DNA from: HGM13233 sp900762805
Lineage (GTDB): Bacteria > Bacillota > Clostridia > Oscillospirales > Ruminococcaceae
Length of the DNA stretch: 57,704 nucleotides
Assembly (NCBI GenBank): GCA_937993755.1
Contig: CALKMA010000025.1
Location: 1 to 57,704 of the forward strand
Direction: 5' to 3'
Below the pieces are notes generated by a model that saw only the letters and a program-made list of their open reading frames with translations, did no database searches and was not told where the DNA came from. The position numbers were made by a program, and so were the translations under genes. Numbering within the stretch: position 1 is the stretch's first letter; the number at the start of each line of letters is the position of its first letter. Positions 1 to 8,812 of this stretch are shown piece after piece.

Positions 1-1432
1 CCGCCTCGCCCGGAAGCATGCGCCAGCGCCAGTTGCCGGCCGGCGTGCCGGGGACATTCATACGGTGCCCGGCGCCGAGACCGAGATAGTCCTGCATCTG
101 CGCGATGAACAGCCTTGTGACGCTGCCCATGCCGCCGCGGATAACGCCCCAGTTGAAGCCCTCGCGCTCATTGAGACCAAGGTACTCGCCGCAGTAGGCG
201 ATATCCTCCGGGGCGGCCTCCTCCTTCCAGAGCATGAGCGGGCTGTTGTCATGCGTTCCGGTGTAGCAGATGCTGTTTTCGCTGTAGGCGTGCGGCAGGT
301 AGCTGCTGGTGTCGCGCGCGTCAAAGGCGAATTCCAGCACCTTCATGCCGGGCCAGCCGGAATCCTGAAGCAGCTGTGCCACCGTCGGCGTGGGATAGCC
401 GAGATCCTCGGCAATGTACTCCACATCGCTGAACCAGTCGTTGAGCACACGCACCAGCTTCATGCCGGGGCCGCGCCGCCACACGCCGTTTTTGGCTGTT
501 TTCTCGCCGTAGGGCACCGCCCAATAGCTGTCGAAGCCGCGGAAATGATCGATGCGGATGACGTCGTACAGCCTGCGGGCGCCGTCGATACGGCGGATCC
601 ACCAGCCGAAGCCGTCCCGCTCCATGGCGCCCCAATCATAGAGGGGCGTGCCCCAGAGCTGGCCGTCCGCGGCAAAATAATCGGGCGGCACGCCGCTGAC
701 GTCGGTAGGCAGGCGCTGCTCGTCAAGCTGGAAAAACGCCGGCTCCGACCAGACGTCGGCGCTGTCGAGCGGAACGTAGATGGGCAGGTCACCGATGATC
801 CGGATATCGAGACCGTGGATATAGGCCTTGAGCGCGTTCCACTGGCGATAGAACAGGAATTGCAGGTAGGTATAGAAATCGACGTCGTCCCGCAGCTCAC
901 GGCGGTAGCGCTCCAGCACCTCGCCGCTCCGGCGCAGACGGATGTCGGCATCGGGCCAGTCGATCCACGAGGCCATGCCGAAGTGCTGCTTGACGGCCAT
1001 ATACAATGCGTAGTCGCCGAGCCAGCCGGCATTCTGGGCGCAGAAGGCCGAAACGGCGTCGGCATCGCGCTGCCAGCCGCGTTCATACGCCTTGCGCAGC
1101 ACGCGGAAGCGGCTCTGATAAATGCGGCTGTAATCGACATAGCGCGGGTCGCTGCCCCAGCGGCAGGACGATACCTCGCGTTTTTTGAGAAGCCCGTCCT
1201 CAACCAGCAGGTCGAGGTCGATAAAATAGGGGTTGCCGGCGTAGACAGAAAAGCACTGGTAGGGGCTGTCGCCATAGCTGGTCGGCCCCAGCGGAAGCAT
1301 CTGCCAGAAATGCTGGCCGGCGGCATGAAGAAAATCGGCAAATTCATAGGCAGCTTTTCCCAGCGTACCGATGCCGTAGGGCGAGGGTAGCGAGGAAACG
1401 GCCATCAGAATACCGGATGAACGCTTGAACAT
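1..1432 (-). CDS. malQ: 4-alpha-glucanotransferase (amylomaltase), 3' end cut by window edge
   Basis: GH77 enzyme that transfers alpha-1,4-glucan chains between maltodextrins in the cytoplasm, releasing glucose. The 477 visible residues begin MFKRSSGILMAVSSLPSPYG, typical of the family N-terminus, and all three catalytic residues are in place: the nucleophile D295 in RIDHFRGF, the acid/base E342 in IAEDLG and D395 in TGTHDN. Family members are about 490-500 residues, so only the last 20 or so are missing off the left edge. The ATG at 1432 is 27 nt downstream of the permease stop, so it is the last gene of the sugar ABC operon, which supports maltodextrin or starch breakdown products as the transported substrate. 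Identity is secure. Confidence 0.95.
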   Translation of the reverse strand, partial: MFKRSSGILMAVSSLPSPYGIGTLGKAAYEFADFLHAAGQHFWQMLPLGPTSYGDSPYQCFSVYAGNPYFIDLDLLVEDGLLKKREVSSCRWGSDPRYVDYSRIYQSRFRVLRKAYERGWQRDADAVSAFCAQNAGWLGDYALYMAVKQHFGMASWIDWPDADIRLRRSGEVLERYRRELRDDVDFYTYLQFLFYRQWNALKAYIHGLDIRIIGDLPIYVPLDSADVWSEPAFFQLDEQRLPTDVSGVPPDYFAADGQLWGTPLYDWGAMERDGFGWWIRRIDGARRLYDVIRIDHFRGFDSYWAVPYGEKTAKNGVWRRGPGMKLVRVLNDWFSDVEYIAEDLGYPTPTVAQLLQDSGWPGMKVLEFAFDARDTSSYLPHAYSENSICYTGTHDNSPLMLWKEEAAPEDIAYCGEYLGLNEREGFNWGVIRGGMGSVTRLFIAQMQDYLGLGAGHRMNVPGTPAGNWRWRMLPGEA

Positions 1433-1459
1433 GAAAGAACTCTCTTCTCTATTTCTATT

Positions 1460-2302
1460 TTAACCCTTGACGGCACCGGCTGCCACGCCCTTGATGATGT
1501 ATTTCTGGCAGATCAGGTAGAAAACGATGACCGGGATGATGCTCATCAGGATGAGCGCCATGGTAGCGCCCATATCGACCGAGCCGTAGCTGCCCTTGAG
1601 GTACTGGATATGGATGGGGATGGTCCTGTACTTGGTGATGTCGAGCACCAGATACGGCAGCAGATAGTCGTTCCACACCCACATGATCTCCAGCACGCCG
1701 ACCGAGATCATGGTCGGCTTGAGCATGGGCAATACCACGAGGAAGAAGGTCTGAAGCGGGCCGCAGCCGTCGATGACGGCGGCCTCCTCTATCTCAAGCG
1801 GTATCGACTTGACAAAGCCGGCGAACATGAATACGGCCAACCCCGCGCCGAAGCCGAGGTAGATGATGGGAATGGTCCAGGGCGTGTCGAGGTGCAGCTT
1901 GTTGGCCGTGCGGGCCAGCGTGAACATGACCATCTGGAACGGCACCACCATTGAAAAGACACAGAGGTAGTAAACGATCTTACTGAACAGGCTGCCGACG
2001 CGCGACACATACCACGCCGCCATCGAGGTGCAGACGAGGATGAGCAGCGACGACACCACCGTGATAAAGGTGCTGTAGAGAGCCGACTTCAGGAAAGGAT
2101 AGTTGCCGAAGGTCATGCCCTTGATGAAGTTGCTCCAGCCGGAGAAGGTCTCGCTGTTCGGCAGAGCAAAGGCATCGGTGCTGACGGCGGCATTGGTTTT
2201 GAAGGCGTTGTAGCCCACGATGATGATGGGCATGACATACACAAGGCAGATAATGGCAAAGACAATGGTCAATGCCGTCTTTTTGTGCTTTTGCTTTTTC
2301 AT
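1460..2302 (-). CDS. Carbohydrate ABC transporter permease, MalG class
   Basis: Inner-membrane subunit, 280 residues, of an ABC importer. It opens with a basic N-terminus and a long hydrophobic segment (about residues 10-32), and has several further membrane segments. The cytoplasmic EAA loop (EEAAVIDGCGP followed by LP) lies around residues 168-190 and is where the ATPase docks. The start codon overlaps the stop of the upstream permease (TAATG), which implies translational coupling. With the MalF-class partner, the lipoprotein binding protein and malQ it forms a maltodextrin-type uptake system. The exact sugar cannot be read from the permease itself. Confidence 0.92.
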   Translation of the reverse strand: MKKQKHKKTALTIVFAIICLVYVMPIIIVGYNAFKTNAAVSTDAFALPNSETFSGWSNFIKGMTFGNYPFLKSALYSTFITVVSSLLILVCTSMAAWYVSRVGSLFSKIVYYLCVFSMVVPFQMVMFTLARTANKLHLDTPWTIPIIYLGFGAGLAVFMFAGFVKSIPLEIEEAAVIDGCGPLQTFFLVVLPMLKPTMISVGVLEIMWVWNDYLLPYLVLDITKYRTIPIHIQYLKGSYGSVDMGATMALILMSIIPVIVFYLICQKYIIKGVAAGAVKG

Positions 2303-3225
2303 TACTGCTGGACCTCCTTTTTCCGGGTCGATTGCAGCTGGAGCAGGCCGATGGCCGCCACCAGCAGGAAGAAAACGACCGCCTTGGCCTGTCCGACGCC
2401 GCGGTTCCTGCCGCCGCCGGAGTAGAAGGCGCTGTAAATGTTGAGCGCCAGCATCTCGGTCTTTTTAACAACATCGCCGTTGGCCAGCTGCTCGAAGGGG
2501 CGGCCCTCCGTCAGGGCAAGGTTCTGGTCGAACAGCTTGAAGCCGTTGACCAGCGACAGGAACATGCAGATGGTGAAGGAGCTCATCATATTGGGAATGG
2601 TGATGTTCCACAGCGTCTGCCACGGGGTGGCGCCGTCGATGCGGGCGGCCTCCATCATATCCTCCGGGATGGCCTGCAGGCCGGCGATATAGATGATCAT
2701 CATATAGCCTATCTGCTGCCAGCAGAGCAGGATGACCAGCCCCCAGAAGCCGTAGGTGCTGTTGAGCAGGATCGAGGTGCCGTAGCGCACAAGGATGGCA
2801 TCAAAGATGGTTGACCAGATGTAGCCCAGCACGATACCGCCGATGAGGTTGGGCATGAAGAAAACGGTGCGGAACAGATTGCTTCCCTTGATGCCCTTGG
2901 TCAGGAAATAGGCTGTGACAAAGGCCAGCACGTTGATGAGGATCATCGTGACGACGGCAAAGACCGCCGTAAACCAGAAAGCATGGACAAAGCTGTCGTC
3001 CGAAAAGGCCTTGATATAGTTCTGGAAGCCGGCCCATGTCCACTGGCTCGTCACCTTGAAGCTGGTGAAGGACAAGAACGCGCCCTTGAAAAACGGATAT
3101 AAAAATCCGATGCAGAAGGCCGCAAAGGTGGGCAGCAGGAACAGCCATGCCATGCGCTGGATGGGCCGTCGGACAAGGCGGCTGTTGAGCGCAGCCGGGT
3201 CCCGTTTGACTGCAATACGTTTCAT
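2302..3225 (-). CDS. Carbohydrate ABC transporter permease, MalF/UgpA class
   Basis: Inner-membrane permease of 307 residues. A basic N-terminal tail (MKRIAVKRDP...) precedes a first membrane helix near residues 28-50, with about six helices in total. The EAA loop reads MEAARIDGATPWQTLWNI near residues 188-210, the ATPase contact. Its stop overlaps the start of the second permease by one base. It is separated from the binding-protein gene upstream by a 558-bp intergenic stretch containing a strong GC hairpin, an arrangement like malE-malF spacers that let the binding protein be made in excess. A ribosome-binding site (GAGTGAGAG) lies just before the ATG. Confidence 0.92.
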   Translation of the reverse strand: MKRIAVKRDPAALNSRLVRRPIQRMAWLFLLPTFAAFCIGFLYPFFKGAFLSFTSFKVTSQWTWAGFQNYIKAFSDDSFVHAFWFTAVFAVVTMILINVLAFVTAYFLTKGIKGSNLFRTVFFMPNLIGGIVLGYIWSTIFDAILVRYGTSILLNSTYGFWGLVILLCWQQIGYMMIIYIAGLQAIPEDMMEAARIDGATPWQTLWNITIPNMMSSFTICMFLSLVNGFKLFDQNLALTEGRPFEQLANGDVVKKTEMLALNIYSAFYSGGGRNRGVGQAKAVVFFLLVAAIGLLQLQSTRKKEVQQ

Positions 3226-3783
3226 TCTCTCACTCCTGTTCTGAAAATTGATTTTTTCTGTGCCGGTAAACGAATGGTTCGATCAATCCGAAGCCGCCGG
3301 CCCGACGGGACGGCACGGCTGCGGCTGCGAACGGCGCGGGGCGGGCGGACCTTTCCGGCCCTCCGGCGGTTTTCCCCTGCCGGGAAGCAGGACGGACATT
3401 CGGAGCGGCATATGCTGTTTTGCCGGTCCGAAAATGCTCGGCCGTCAGACGGCCAAGCCCTTTCGGCTGGACAAAAGGGAATGGAGCGGCCCGCCATTTT
3501 CCGGCGGCGGCAGTTTAATGCCGAAGCGGGGCCGCAGACTGCCGGCGCGGCTCTGCCCGGCTCCCGTTCGAAAGGACAGGTGCGGCTCTGCCGGCGCGGC
3601 CAGGCGCTGAGGCGGTGAACGGCGCAGCGAGCGTGTGGTCACAGGACTCGGTTCTCAAAAAATGAGGCGTTCGCCCTGCCGGCGGCGCGCTCTGCCGGCC
3701 GCTTATCAGGCGCAGGGGGCGGGCGTATCCGCCCGCCCCCTGCGTTTGCTTTTTGCTATTTCCCGATACGGGAGGCTCACAGC
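3226..3783 (-). other. Intergenic spacer between binding protein and permease genes, with 14-bp GC hairpin
   Basis: No believable gene in this 558-bp stretch; the open frames here are low-complexity GC-rich shadows. It holds a perfect inverted repeat, arms 3711-3724 and 3731-3744 (CGCAGGGGGCGGGC and its complement, 6-nt loop). On the coding (minus) strand there is no T run right after the stem, so it is more likely an mRNA 3'-end stabiliser or a leaky stop than a full terminator. That would explain how an abundant binding protein and scarcer permeases can share one transcript. Confidence 0.6.
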
Positions 3784-5067
3784 TTAGTTGTGATCCTTGG
3801 CATACTGGGTGGCCCAGCCCTCGACAAAGGCGGTCTGGACAGCGGCCCAGTCGCCGGTGCCGGTGCTGTACTTGCCAAGCGCATCGACGACGGCAGCGCG
3901 CCAATCGTCAACAGCAGGCGTCCAGTTGAAGGCCCAGGTGACAACGTAATTGCCGGCGGCGGTGTATTCGTTGGCAGCGGCAAAGAACACGTTCTCAGGG
4001 GTCTTGGCATTCTTGAACGGGCAGGGGCCGAATTCCTTGGCCATCATGGTGGTGCCCTCGTCCGAGGTGACGACCCACTTCATGAAAGCAAGGGTGGCTT
4101 CAATGTCTTCCTTGGCGGCGTTCTTGTTGACAGCCCAGCAGTTCTCGGTACCGCAGCACAGGCCGGCCTTCTCCTCGCCGTCCACACCGCAGTAGATGGG
4201 GATCATGGCAAGATTTTCGGGCTTCATGGCGTACTTGTCGGCAGCCGTCAGAGCGCTGTATTCCCAAGAGCCGTTCTGGAAGAAGACGGCCTTGCCCTGA
4301 CCAAACTCGGCCTCGGCCTGCTCGCCGGTGGCGGTCAGCAGGGCGGCGCCGGTGGTGGCGGTGTCGGTGATGTAGAGATCCCAGATCTTCTTGAAGTTCT
4401 CAAGATAGGTGCCCTTGATGGTGGCGGGCTGCTCGGTCACGTTGTCATCGCGGAACTCATAGTAGAGCGGCATATTGGCCAGATGGCCGGAGAAACGCCA
4501 GCTGGAGCTGCCGTCGAGACCGGCGGAGGTGAAGGCGTCAAAGCCAAGCTCAGCAGCGCGGGCATGGATATCATCGGCGACCTTTTTCAGGCTGTCAAAA
4601 TTGGTGATGTCGGTCAGCTCATAGCCGGCCTTCTTCAGCAGCTCGGTATTGACGATGATGCCATAGGCCTCATAGCAGTAGCCGATGGAGACGGTCTCGC
4701 CCTTGTCGTTCTTCAGGTTGAAGTCATAGGTGGTCATCTCGTTGTAAACATCGGTGCCTTCAAGGTTGTAGCAGAACTCGCCGTAGGTGTTGACAGCGCC
4801 GACATTGCCGACCTGGAACATCGTGGGCGGTGCATCGGTATCGAGCTGAGCCAGCAGGGTCTTGTCGTAGTCGCCGGAGGCGGCAGTGACAACCTTGACC
4901 TCCACGCCGGTCTGCTCGGTGTACTTTTTGGCCAGTTCCTGCCAAGCAGCATCAGCTTCGGGCTTGAAGTTCAGATAATAAACTTTGCCCTTCTTCTCGG
5001 TCTCGCCGCAGGCTACCAGAGACAGGACCAGCAGCAGCGCAAGAGCCAGTGCAAGAAACTTTTTCAT
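3784..5067 (-). CDS. Extracellular sugar-binding lipoprotein of ABC importer
   Basis: Family 1 solute-binding protein of 427 residues. The N-terminus is a lipoprotein signal peptide, MKKFLALALALLLVLSLVAC, with the lipidated Cys at position 20 followed by GE. The mature part (KVYYLNFKPEADAAWQ...) is the usual MalE-like alpha/beta fold. I chose ATG 5067 because it gives a proper signal peptide and has GAGGAG 8 nt upstream; the frame is open further upstream but that stretch has no signal sequence. It has its own promoter downstream of the LacI-family gene. The neighbours (two permeases, malQ, LacI regulator) argue for maltodextrin as substrate; this is inference. Confidence 0.93.
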   Translation of the reverse strand: MKKFLALALALLLVLSLVACGETEKKGKVYYLNFKPEADAAWQELAKKYTEQTGVEVKVVTAASGDYDKTLLAQLDTDAPPTMFQVGNVGAVNTYGEFCYNLEGTDVYNEMTTYDFNLKNDKGETVSIGYCYEAYGIIVNTELLKKAGYELTDITNFDSLKKVADDIHARAAELGFDAFTSAGLDGSSSWRFSGHLANMPLYYEFRDDNVTEQPATIKGTYLENFKKIWDLYITDTATTGAALLTATGEQAEAEFGQGKAVFFQNGSWEYSALTAADKYAMKPENLAMIPIYCGVDGEEKAGLCCGTENCWAVNKNAAKEDIEATLAFMKWVVTSDEGTTMMAKEFGPCPFKNAKTPENVFFAAANEYTAAGNYVVTWAFNWTPAVDDWRAAVVDALGKYSTGTGDWAAVQTAFVEGWATQYAKDHN

Positions 5068-5086
5068 CTTTTTACTCCTCAAAAAA

Positions 5087-5114
5087 TTTATATTTTCACA
5101 TCGTTTCGATGCAA
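5087..5114 (-). promoter_or_regulatory. Promoter of the binding-protein gene with overlapping palindrome
   Basis: On the minus strand TTGCAT (5114-5109), a 16-nt spacer and TATAAA (5092-5087) form a sigma-A type promoter, 20 nt before the binding-protein ATG. Between and over these boxes lies the palindrome CATCG-aaa-CGATG (5099-5111), which could be an operator for the LacI-family regulator or a catabolite regulator. It differs from the two AACGTT-centred operators upstream of the regulator gene, so whether the same protein binds is open. Confidence 0.5.
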
Positions 5115-5242
5115 AAACCCTGATAAACGGCCGGCGGCGCTTTTGCGGGACGCGCGGCGGCTGTCCCCGCGCCTGCTTGCCCGTGCAGCCGTCCTTCGCC
5201 TGCTCCGCGGCGGAGAGCGCCGCTTTTCCGGCTGTCCCGACG

Positions 5243-6256
5243 CTACCGCAGCGCACGCACCGAAGCACCCTTGCGCAGCTCGGCGCACAGTGTCTCGTGC
5301 CGCTTGCCGCTGCGCCCCTCGATCATGTCGAGCAGCATTTCGGCGCTGCAGCGGCCCATTTCGTCCATCGGCTGACAAAAGGTGGTCAGCGGCGGATCAA
5401 TGTAGGCGGTCAGCTCGATGCCGTCAATGGCGATGACCGAGCAATCCTCCGGGATGCGGCGGCCGGCGTCCCACAGGGCGCGCATGGCGCCGACGGCCAT
5501 ATTGTCGGAAATGGCAAAAACGGCGGAAAAATCGACGCCGCGGGCCAGCGCAATACGCATGACCTCGTAAGCGGCCTTGATATCATAGACACCGCTGCAC
5601 AGCACCAGCTCCGAGTCAAAGGGGATACCGTTCTTTTCGAGCGCCTGTATGTAGCCCTGATAGCGGAGCTGACTGATCGAGCGGTCCTCCACCTCGGAGA
5701 TGAGCGCCGCGATGCGGCGGTGGCCGCAGTCGATGAGCCGCTGCACGACCTGCTGGGCCGTTTCCCGGTCGGCGATCGAAACGCTGGCATATTCCCACGG
5801 CTGAAGCGTGCCGTATTGGTTGGAAAAAGCGCAGCAGACGAAGGGCACGTTGAGCAGCTTCAGATCCTCGGCTGTATAATCATATCGTCCGCCCAGGAAG
5901 ATGATGCCGAGCAGGCGCTTTTCGCGCTCCATCATGGCGCCGCGGGGCAGCTCGTCCTCGCTGTCGGATATCTGCTGCATGACCATCGTGTAGCCGCGGC
6001 CGGTGATGGCCTTTTCAATGGCGTGGATGATGTCGGTATAGAAGGGGTTGCCGATGCCGCGCACCACCAGCCCGATAGCGTCCGACTTGGTCCTGACCAG
6101 GTCGCGGGCCGAATTATTGGGGATATAATTGCTGCGCCGGATGACCTCGCGTACCTTCTGCCGGTTTTTCTCGCTGACATCGGGATGCTCGTTCAGAACG
6201 CGCGATACGGTGCTGACGCTCACGCCGCTCAAGCGGGCGATATCCTTGATGGTCAC
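5243..6256 (-). CDS. LacI-family transcriptional regulator
   Basis: Sugar-responsive repressor of 337 residues. The N-terminal helix-turn-helix and hinge read TIKDIARLSGVSVSTVSRVL, the classic LacI signature; the remainder is a periplasmic-binding-protein-like effector domain. The start is GTG (6256) with AAAGGGG upstream; no ATG fits the domain. It is the first gene of the sugar cluster and reads in the same direction, 175 nt ahead of the binding protein. Two 16-bp operators lie just upstream of it (6293-6338), so autoregulation plus control of the ABC operon is likely. The effector, probably a maltodextrin or maltose, is inferred from malQ and the transporter. Confidence 0.93.
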   Translation of the reverse strand: MTIKDIARLSGVSVSTVSRVLNEHPDVSEKNRQKVREVIRRSNYIPNNSARDLVRTKSDAIGLVVRGIGNPFYTDIIHAIEKAITGRGYTMVMQQISDSEDELPRGAMMEREKRLLGIIFLGGRYDYTAEDLKLLNVPFVCCAFSNQYGTLQPWEYASVSIADRETAQQVVQRLIDCGHRRIAALISEVEDRSISQLRYQGYIQALEKNGIPFDSELVLCSGVYDIKAAYEVMRIALARGVDFSAVFAISDNMAVGAMRALWDAGRRIPEDCSVIAIDGIELTAYIDPPLTTFCQPMDEMGRCSAEMLLDMIEGRSGKRHETLCAELRKGASVRALR

Positions 6257-6292
6257 AGGGCGGCACCCCTTTCGTGCGGGTCTTGCGGGAAA

Positions 6293-6381
6293 TTGGTAAC
6301 GTTCCCAGCTGAAAATATTTGGCTGGTAACGTTTCCAGTTTCAACGCTTATATAATAACACACCGGAATCCGAAAAGTCAA
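6293..6381 (-). promoter_or_regulatory. lacI-family promoter with two AACGTT-centred operators
   Basis: On the minus strand TTGACT (6381-6376), an 18-nt spacer and TATTAT (6357-6352) make a promoter. Two near-palindromes centred on AACGTT lie just downstream, at 6323-6338 (CTGGAAACGTTACCAG) and 6293-6308 (CTGGGAACGTTACCAA). They share 13 of 16 positions and have centres exactly 30 bp apart, about three helical turns, so two dimers could sit on one DNA face. The first covers the expected transcription start. This is textbook placement for LacI-family repression. Confidence 0.75.
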
Positions 6382-6630
6382 TTGATTTTTTGTTTTCTTT
6401 GTGAAATTTGGTTATTATGCCGAAGGCGCGATTCGTCAATTTATACAAAATCCGATTTAGCATTTTGACGAAGCGCTTTTTCGTTATTTTGACGGAAAAT
6501 TTTTCCGTCATTCTGACGAACGGGTGGAGCTGGGCAGCAGTCGGTCTAATCGCATCTTCCCGATCGCCGCCGTGATATCTCGCCGGGCGGGGTGCGGCAT
6601 GAATCGCCGGGGTCTGTTAAGAAATGGCCC
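6382..6630. other. Non-coding AT-rich stretch with TTTTGACG motifs and a palindrome
   Basis: No gene. The stretch repeats the word TTTTGACG or TTCTGACG several times (6460-6522) and contains a near-perfect palindrome, GACGGAAAA / TTTTCCGTC at 6491-6509. In either direction the stem is followed only by mixed sequence, so it does not look like an ordinary terminator. It lies between the regulator promoter and the tandem repeat array. Confidence 0.4.
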
Positions 6631-7005
6631 CCATTGGAAAGAAATTGACACTGGAGAGAAATCGACGATAACGAGCCGTAATAAGCAGCGGCCCTCGTTG
6701 GAGAGAAATTGACGATATAGAGCAACAATAAGCAGCGGCCCCCATTGGAAAGAAATTGACACTGGAGAGAAATCGACGATAACGAGCCGTAATAAGCAGC
6801 GGCCCTCGTCGGAGAGAAATTGACGATATAGAGCAACAATAAGCAGCAGCCCTCGTTGGAGAGAAATTGGCGATATAGAGTAACAATAAGCAACGGCCCC
6901 TATTGGAGAGAAATTGGCGGCAAAGAGCCGTGGTAAGCAGCCCTCGCCGAAAAGAAATCGACGATAACGAGCCGTAATAAACAGCCCCTGCCGGAGAAAA
7001 ATTGA
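6631..7005. repeat. Tandem intergenic repeat array, 44-47 bp units within a 111-bp higher-order unit
   Basis: The core word GGAGAGAAATTGACGATA recurs with variants about eight times. Units of 44-47 bp run head to tail, each ending in a TAATAAGCAGC-like tail. Positions 6631-6741 and 6742-6852 are two nearly identical 111-bp copies. Because 111 is a multiple of three, long repetitive frames stay open on the minus strand, but there is no start signal, no ribosome-binding site and no recognisable fold, so I do not call a protein. There are no spacers between units, which rules out CRISPR. Function unknown. Confidence 0.8.
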
Positions 7006-7206
7006 TGATAAATAGCAGTGAGCTGCTTGAATGAAAAAGGGCATGCCGCCTTAACAGCACCGCGCAAGCACCGCGGCAGGAGGATATGTCCCTCCGGCCT
7101 GACACCAGCCACCGGACAGCCCCGTGAAAACGACAGAAAAAGCGGCCGCATCGCCGCCTTCCTGCCGTCCCCCATCTCCAGTCTCCGACCCGCCGCTCAG
7201 CGGCAG

Positions 7207-7247
7207 CAAAACGCCCTGCCGCGCAGAACAGCCGCGCGGCAGGGCGT
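7207..7247 (-). terminator. Rho-independent terminator of the sugar ABC ATPase gene
   Basis: A perfect 14-bp stem (arms 7234-7247 and 7211-7224, ACGCCCTGCCGCGC, 9-nt loop) is followed on the minus strand by TTTTGC. It lies 20 nt past the ATPase stop codon and separates that gene from the repeat array. Confidence 0.85.
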
Positions 7248-7266
7248 GATATACGGATATGTTGCT

Positions 7267-8472
7267 TTAATATTCGAGGTTCTTCCCGGTCTTTTTATCA
7301 AAGACGTGCGCTACGTTGCCGCCGAAGATCAGGTTGACCTCGCTGCCCATCGGGAAATGGGCGGCATCGCCGTTGGTGGGCACGATCACAACGACGTCCT
7401 TCCCGTCGGCCGTGATATGCAGATGCACCGAGGAGCCCATCAGCTCGGAAACATCGACCTTGCCCTTGACGCCGTCGGCGCACAGCACGATATGGTCGGG
7501 GCGCACGCCGAGCGTGACCTCCTGCTCCTCGACCCGGTTAGCAATCAGGCGCTGCTGCTTGTCGTCAGACAGCGTCACGCTGATGCCGCTGACCTCGACG
7601 GCATACAGGCCGTTCCTTTTCACAAGGCGGGCGTCGAGGAAGTTCATCTGCGGCACGCCGATGAAGCCGGCCACAAACAGATTCGCGGGATGATCGAACA
7701 CCTCCTGCGGGGTGCCGATCTGCTGAATGAAGCCGTCCTTCATAATGACGATACGGTCGCCCAGCGTCATGGCCTCGGTCTGGTCATGGGTGACGTAGAT
7801 AAAGGTGGTGTCGATGCGCTGACGCAGCTTGATGATCTCGGCGCGCATCTGGTTGCGCAGCTTGGCGTCGAGATTGGAAAGCGGCTCATCCATCAGGAAG
7901 ACGGCCGGGTCGCGCACGATGGCGCGGCCGATGGCAACGCGCTGACGCTGGCCGCCCGACAGAGCCTTGGGCTTTCTGTCGAGATATTCGGTGATATCAA
8001 GAATCTCGGCCGCCTGACGAACCTTGCGGTCTATCTCATCCTTGGGCATTTTGACATAGCGGACCTTTCCGTCCTCGCCGGTCTGCGGGAACTTCCGCAG
8101 CTTGAGGGAGAAGGCCATGTTCTCATACACCGTCATGTGCGGGTAGAGCGCGTAGTTCTGGAAGACCATGGCGATATCGCGGTCCTTGGGTTCAACATCG
8201 TTGACCAGCCGATCGCCGATGTACAGCTCGCCTGAGGTGATATCCTCAAGGCCGGCGATCATGCGAAGCGTTGTTGATTTGCCGCAGCCGGAGGGCCCGA
8301 CCAGCACGATAAACTCACGGTCGGCGACTTCCAGATTGAACTGCTGGACGGCGACGACGCCCTCATCGGTGATCTGGAGATTGCTCTTTTTCTCCTCCTC
8401 GCCCTTTTTGGACTTCTTGCTCTCGGTGTTGGGGTATACCTTTTTGATGTTTTTCAGTACTACCGTTGCCAT
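7267..8472 (-). CDS. msmX: Multi-sugar ABC importer ATPase (MsmX/UgpC type)
   Basis: Cytoplasmic ATPase of 401 residues powering carbohydrate importers. It shows Walker A GPSGCGKST, the ABC signature LSGGQRQR, the Walker B region FLMDEPLSNLDAKLR and a C-terminal TOBE-type regulatory part (VTLGVRPDHIVL). The start ATG 8472 (MATVVLKNIKKVYPN) fits the family; in-frame sequence upstream does not, although the ribosome-binding site is weak. A Lys/Glu-rich insertion of about 24 residues sits between YPN and the start of the core fold, which is longer than in standard MsmX. It has its own promoter and terminator and lies upstream of the regulator, so it probably serves several importers, including the maltodextrin-type one here. 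Confidence 0.93.
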   Translation of the reverse strand: MATVVLKNIKKVYPNTESKKSKKGEEEKKSNLQITDEGVVAVQQFNLEVADREFIVLVGPSGCGKSTTLRMIAGLEDITSGELYIGDRLVNDVEPKDRDIAMVFQNYALYPHMTVYENMAFSLKLRKFPQTGEDGKVRYVKMPKDEIDRKVRQAAEILDITEYLDRKPKALSGGQRQRVAIGRAIVRDPAVFLMDEPLSNLDAKLRNQMRAEIIKLRQRIDTTFIYVTHDQTEAMTLGDRIVIMKDGFIQQIGTPQEVFDHPANLFVAGFIGVPQMNFLDARLVKRNGLYAVEVSGISVTLSDDKQQRLIANRVEEQEVTLGVRPDHIVLCADGVKGKVDVSELMGSSVHLHITADGKDVVVIVPTNGDAAHFPMGSEVNLIFGGNVAHVFDKKTGKNLEY

Positions 8473-8659
8473 ATTTTCATGACTGCAGCTGCCTTGCCTC
8501 CGCAAAAGCAGCCTCGCATGGGAGCGAAAAAGTCCCCCACGCCTTACGGCAGGTCTCCACACTGCCGCACCGCCAGCCACAGCGGCTCTTATCCTCCTTT
8601 TTGACCGGGCAGGACATAAAGTGGAGTGCCTCTGCGCCGGCGGGAATCAGAATACCGTC

Positions 8660-8688
8660 ATTGTAGCACACAATTTTCTCTTATGCAA
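8660..8688 (-). promoter_or_regulatory. Promoter of the ABC ATPase gene
   Basis: On the minus strand TTGCAT (8688-8683), a 17-nt spacer and TACAAT (8665-8660). The leader to the ATG at 8472 would be about 180 nt. It is unusually long for this window and GC-rich, but I see no known riboswitch fold in it. Confidence 0.7.
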
Positions 8689-8742
8689 GAAAAATTTTAG
8701 CTTAATTTACCGACAGGCCGGCGGCCGCCCGCGCCATGCCGC

Positions 8743-8771
8743 TTGCAAAGACGCGGCGCAGCAATTATAAT
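8743..8771 (+). promoter_or_regulatory. Promoter of the small membrane protein gene
   Basis: TTGCAA (8743-8748), 17-nt spacer, TATAAT (8766-8771). It is divergent from the ATPase promoter and points at the coding region starting at 8813. Confidence 0.75.
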
Positions 8772-8812
8772 AGGGACATAAACGGGATATCATAAACACA
8801 GGAGGTTATCAT

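Noticed and set aside
3790..5436. Long plus-strand open frame opposite the sugar-binding protein
   Set aside because: Antisense of a gene with a perfect lipoprotein signal; no start signal.
6631..7005. CRISPR array
   Set aside because: Units are contiguous without unique spacers, vary in length and there are no cas genes. The same holds for 32151-32468.
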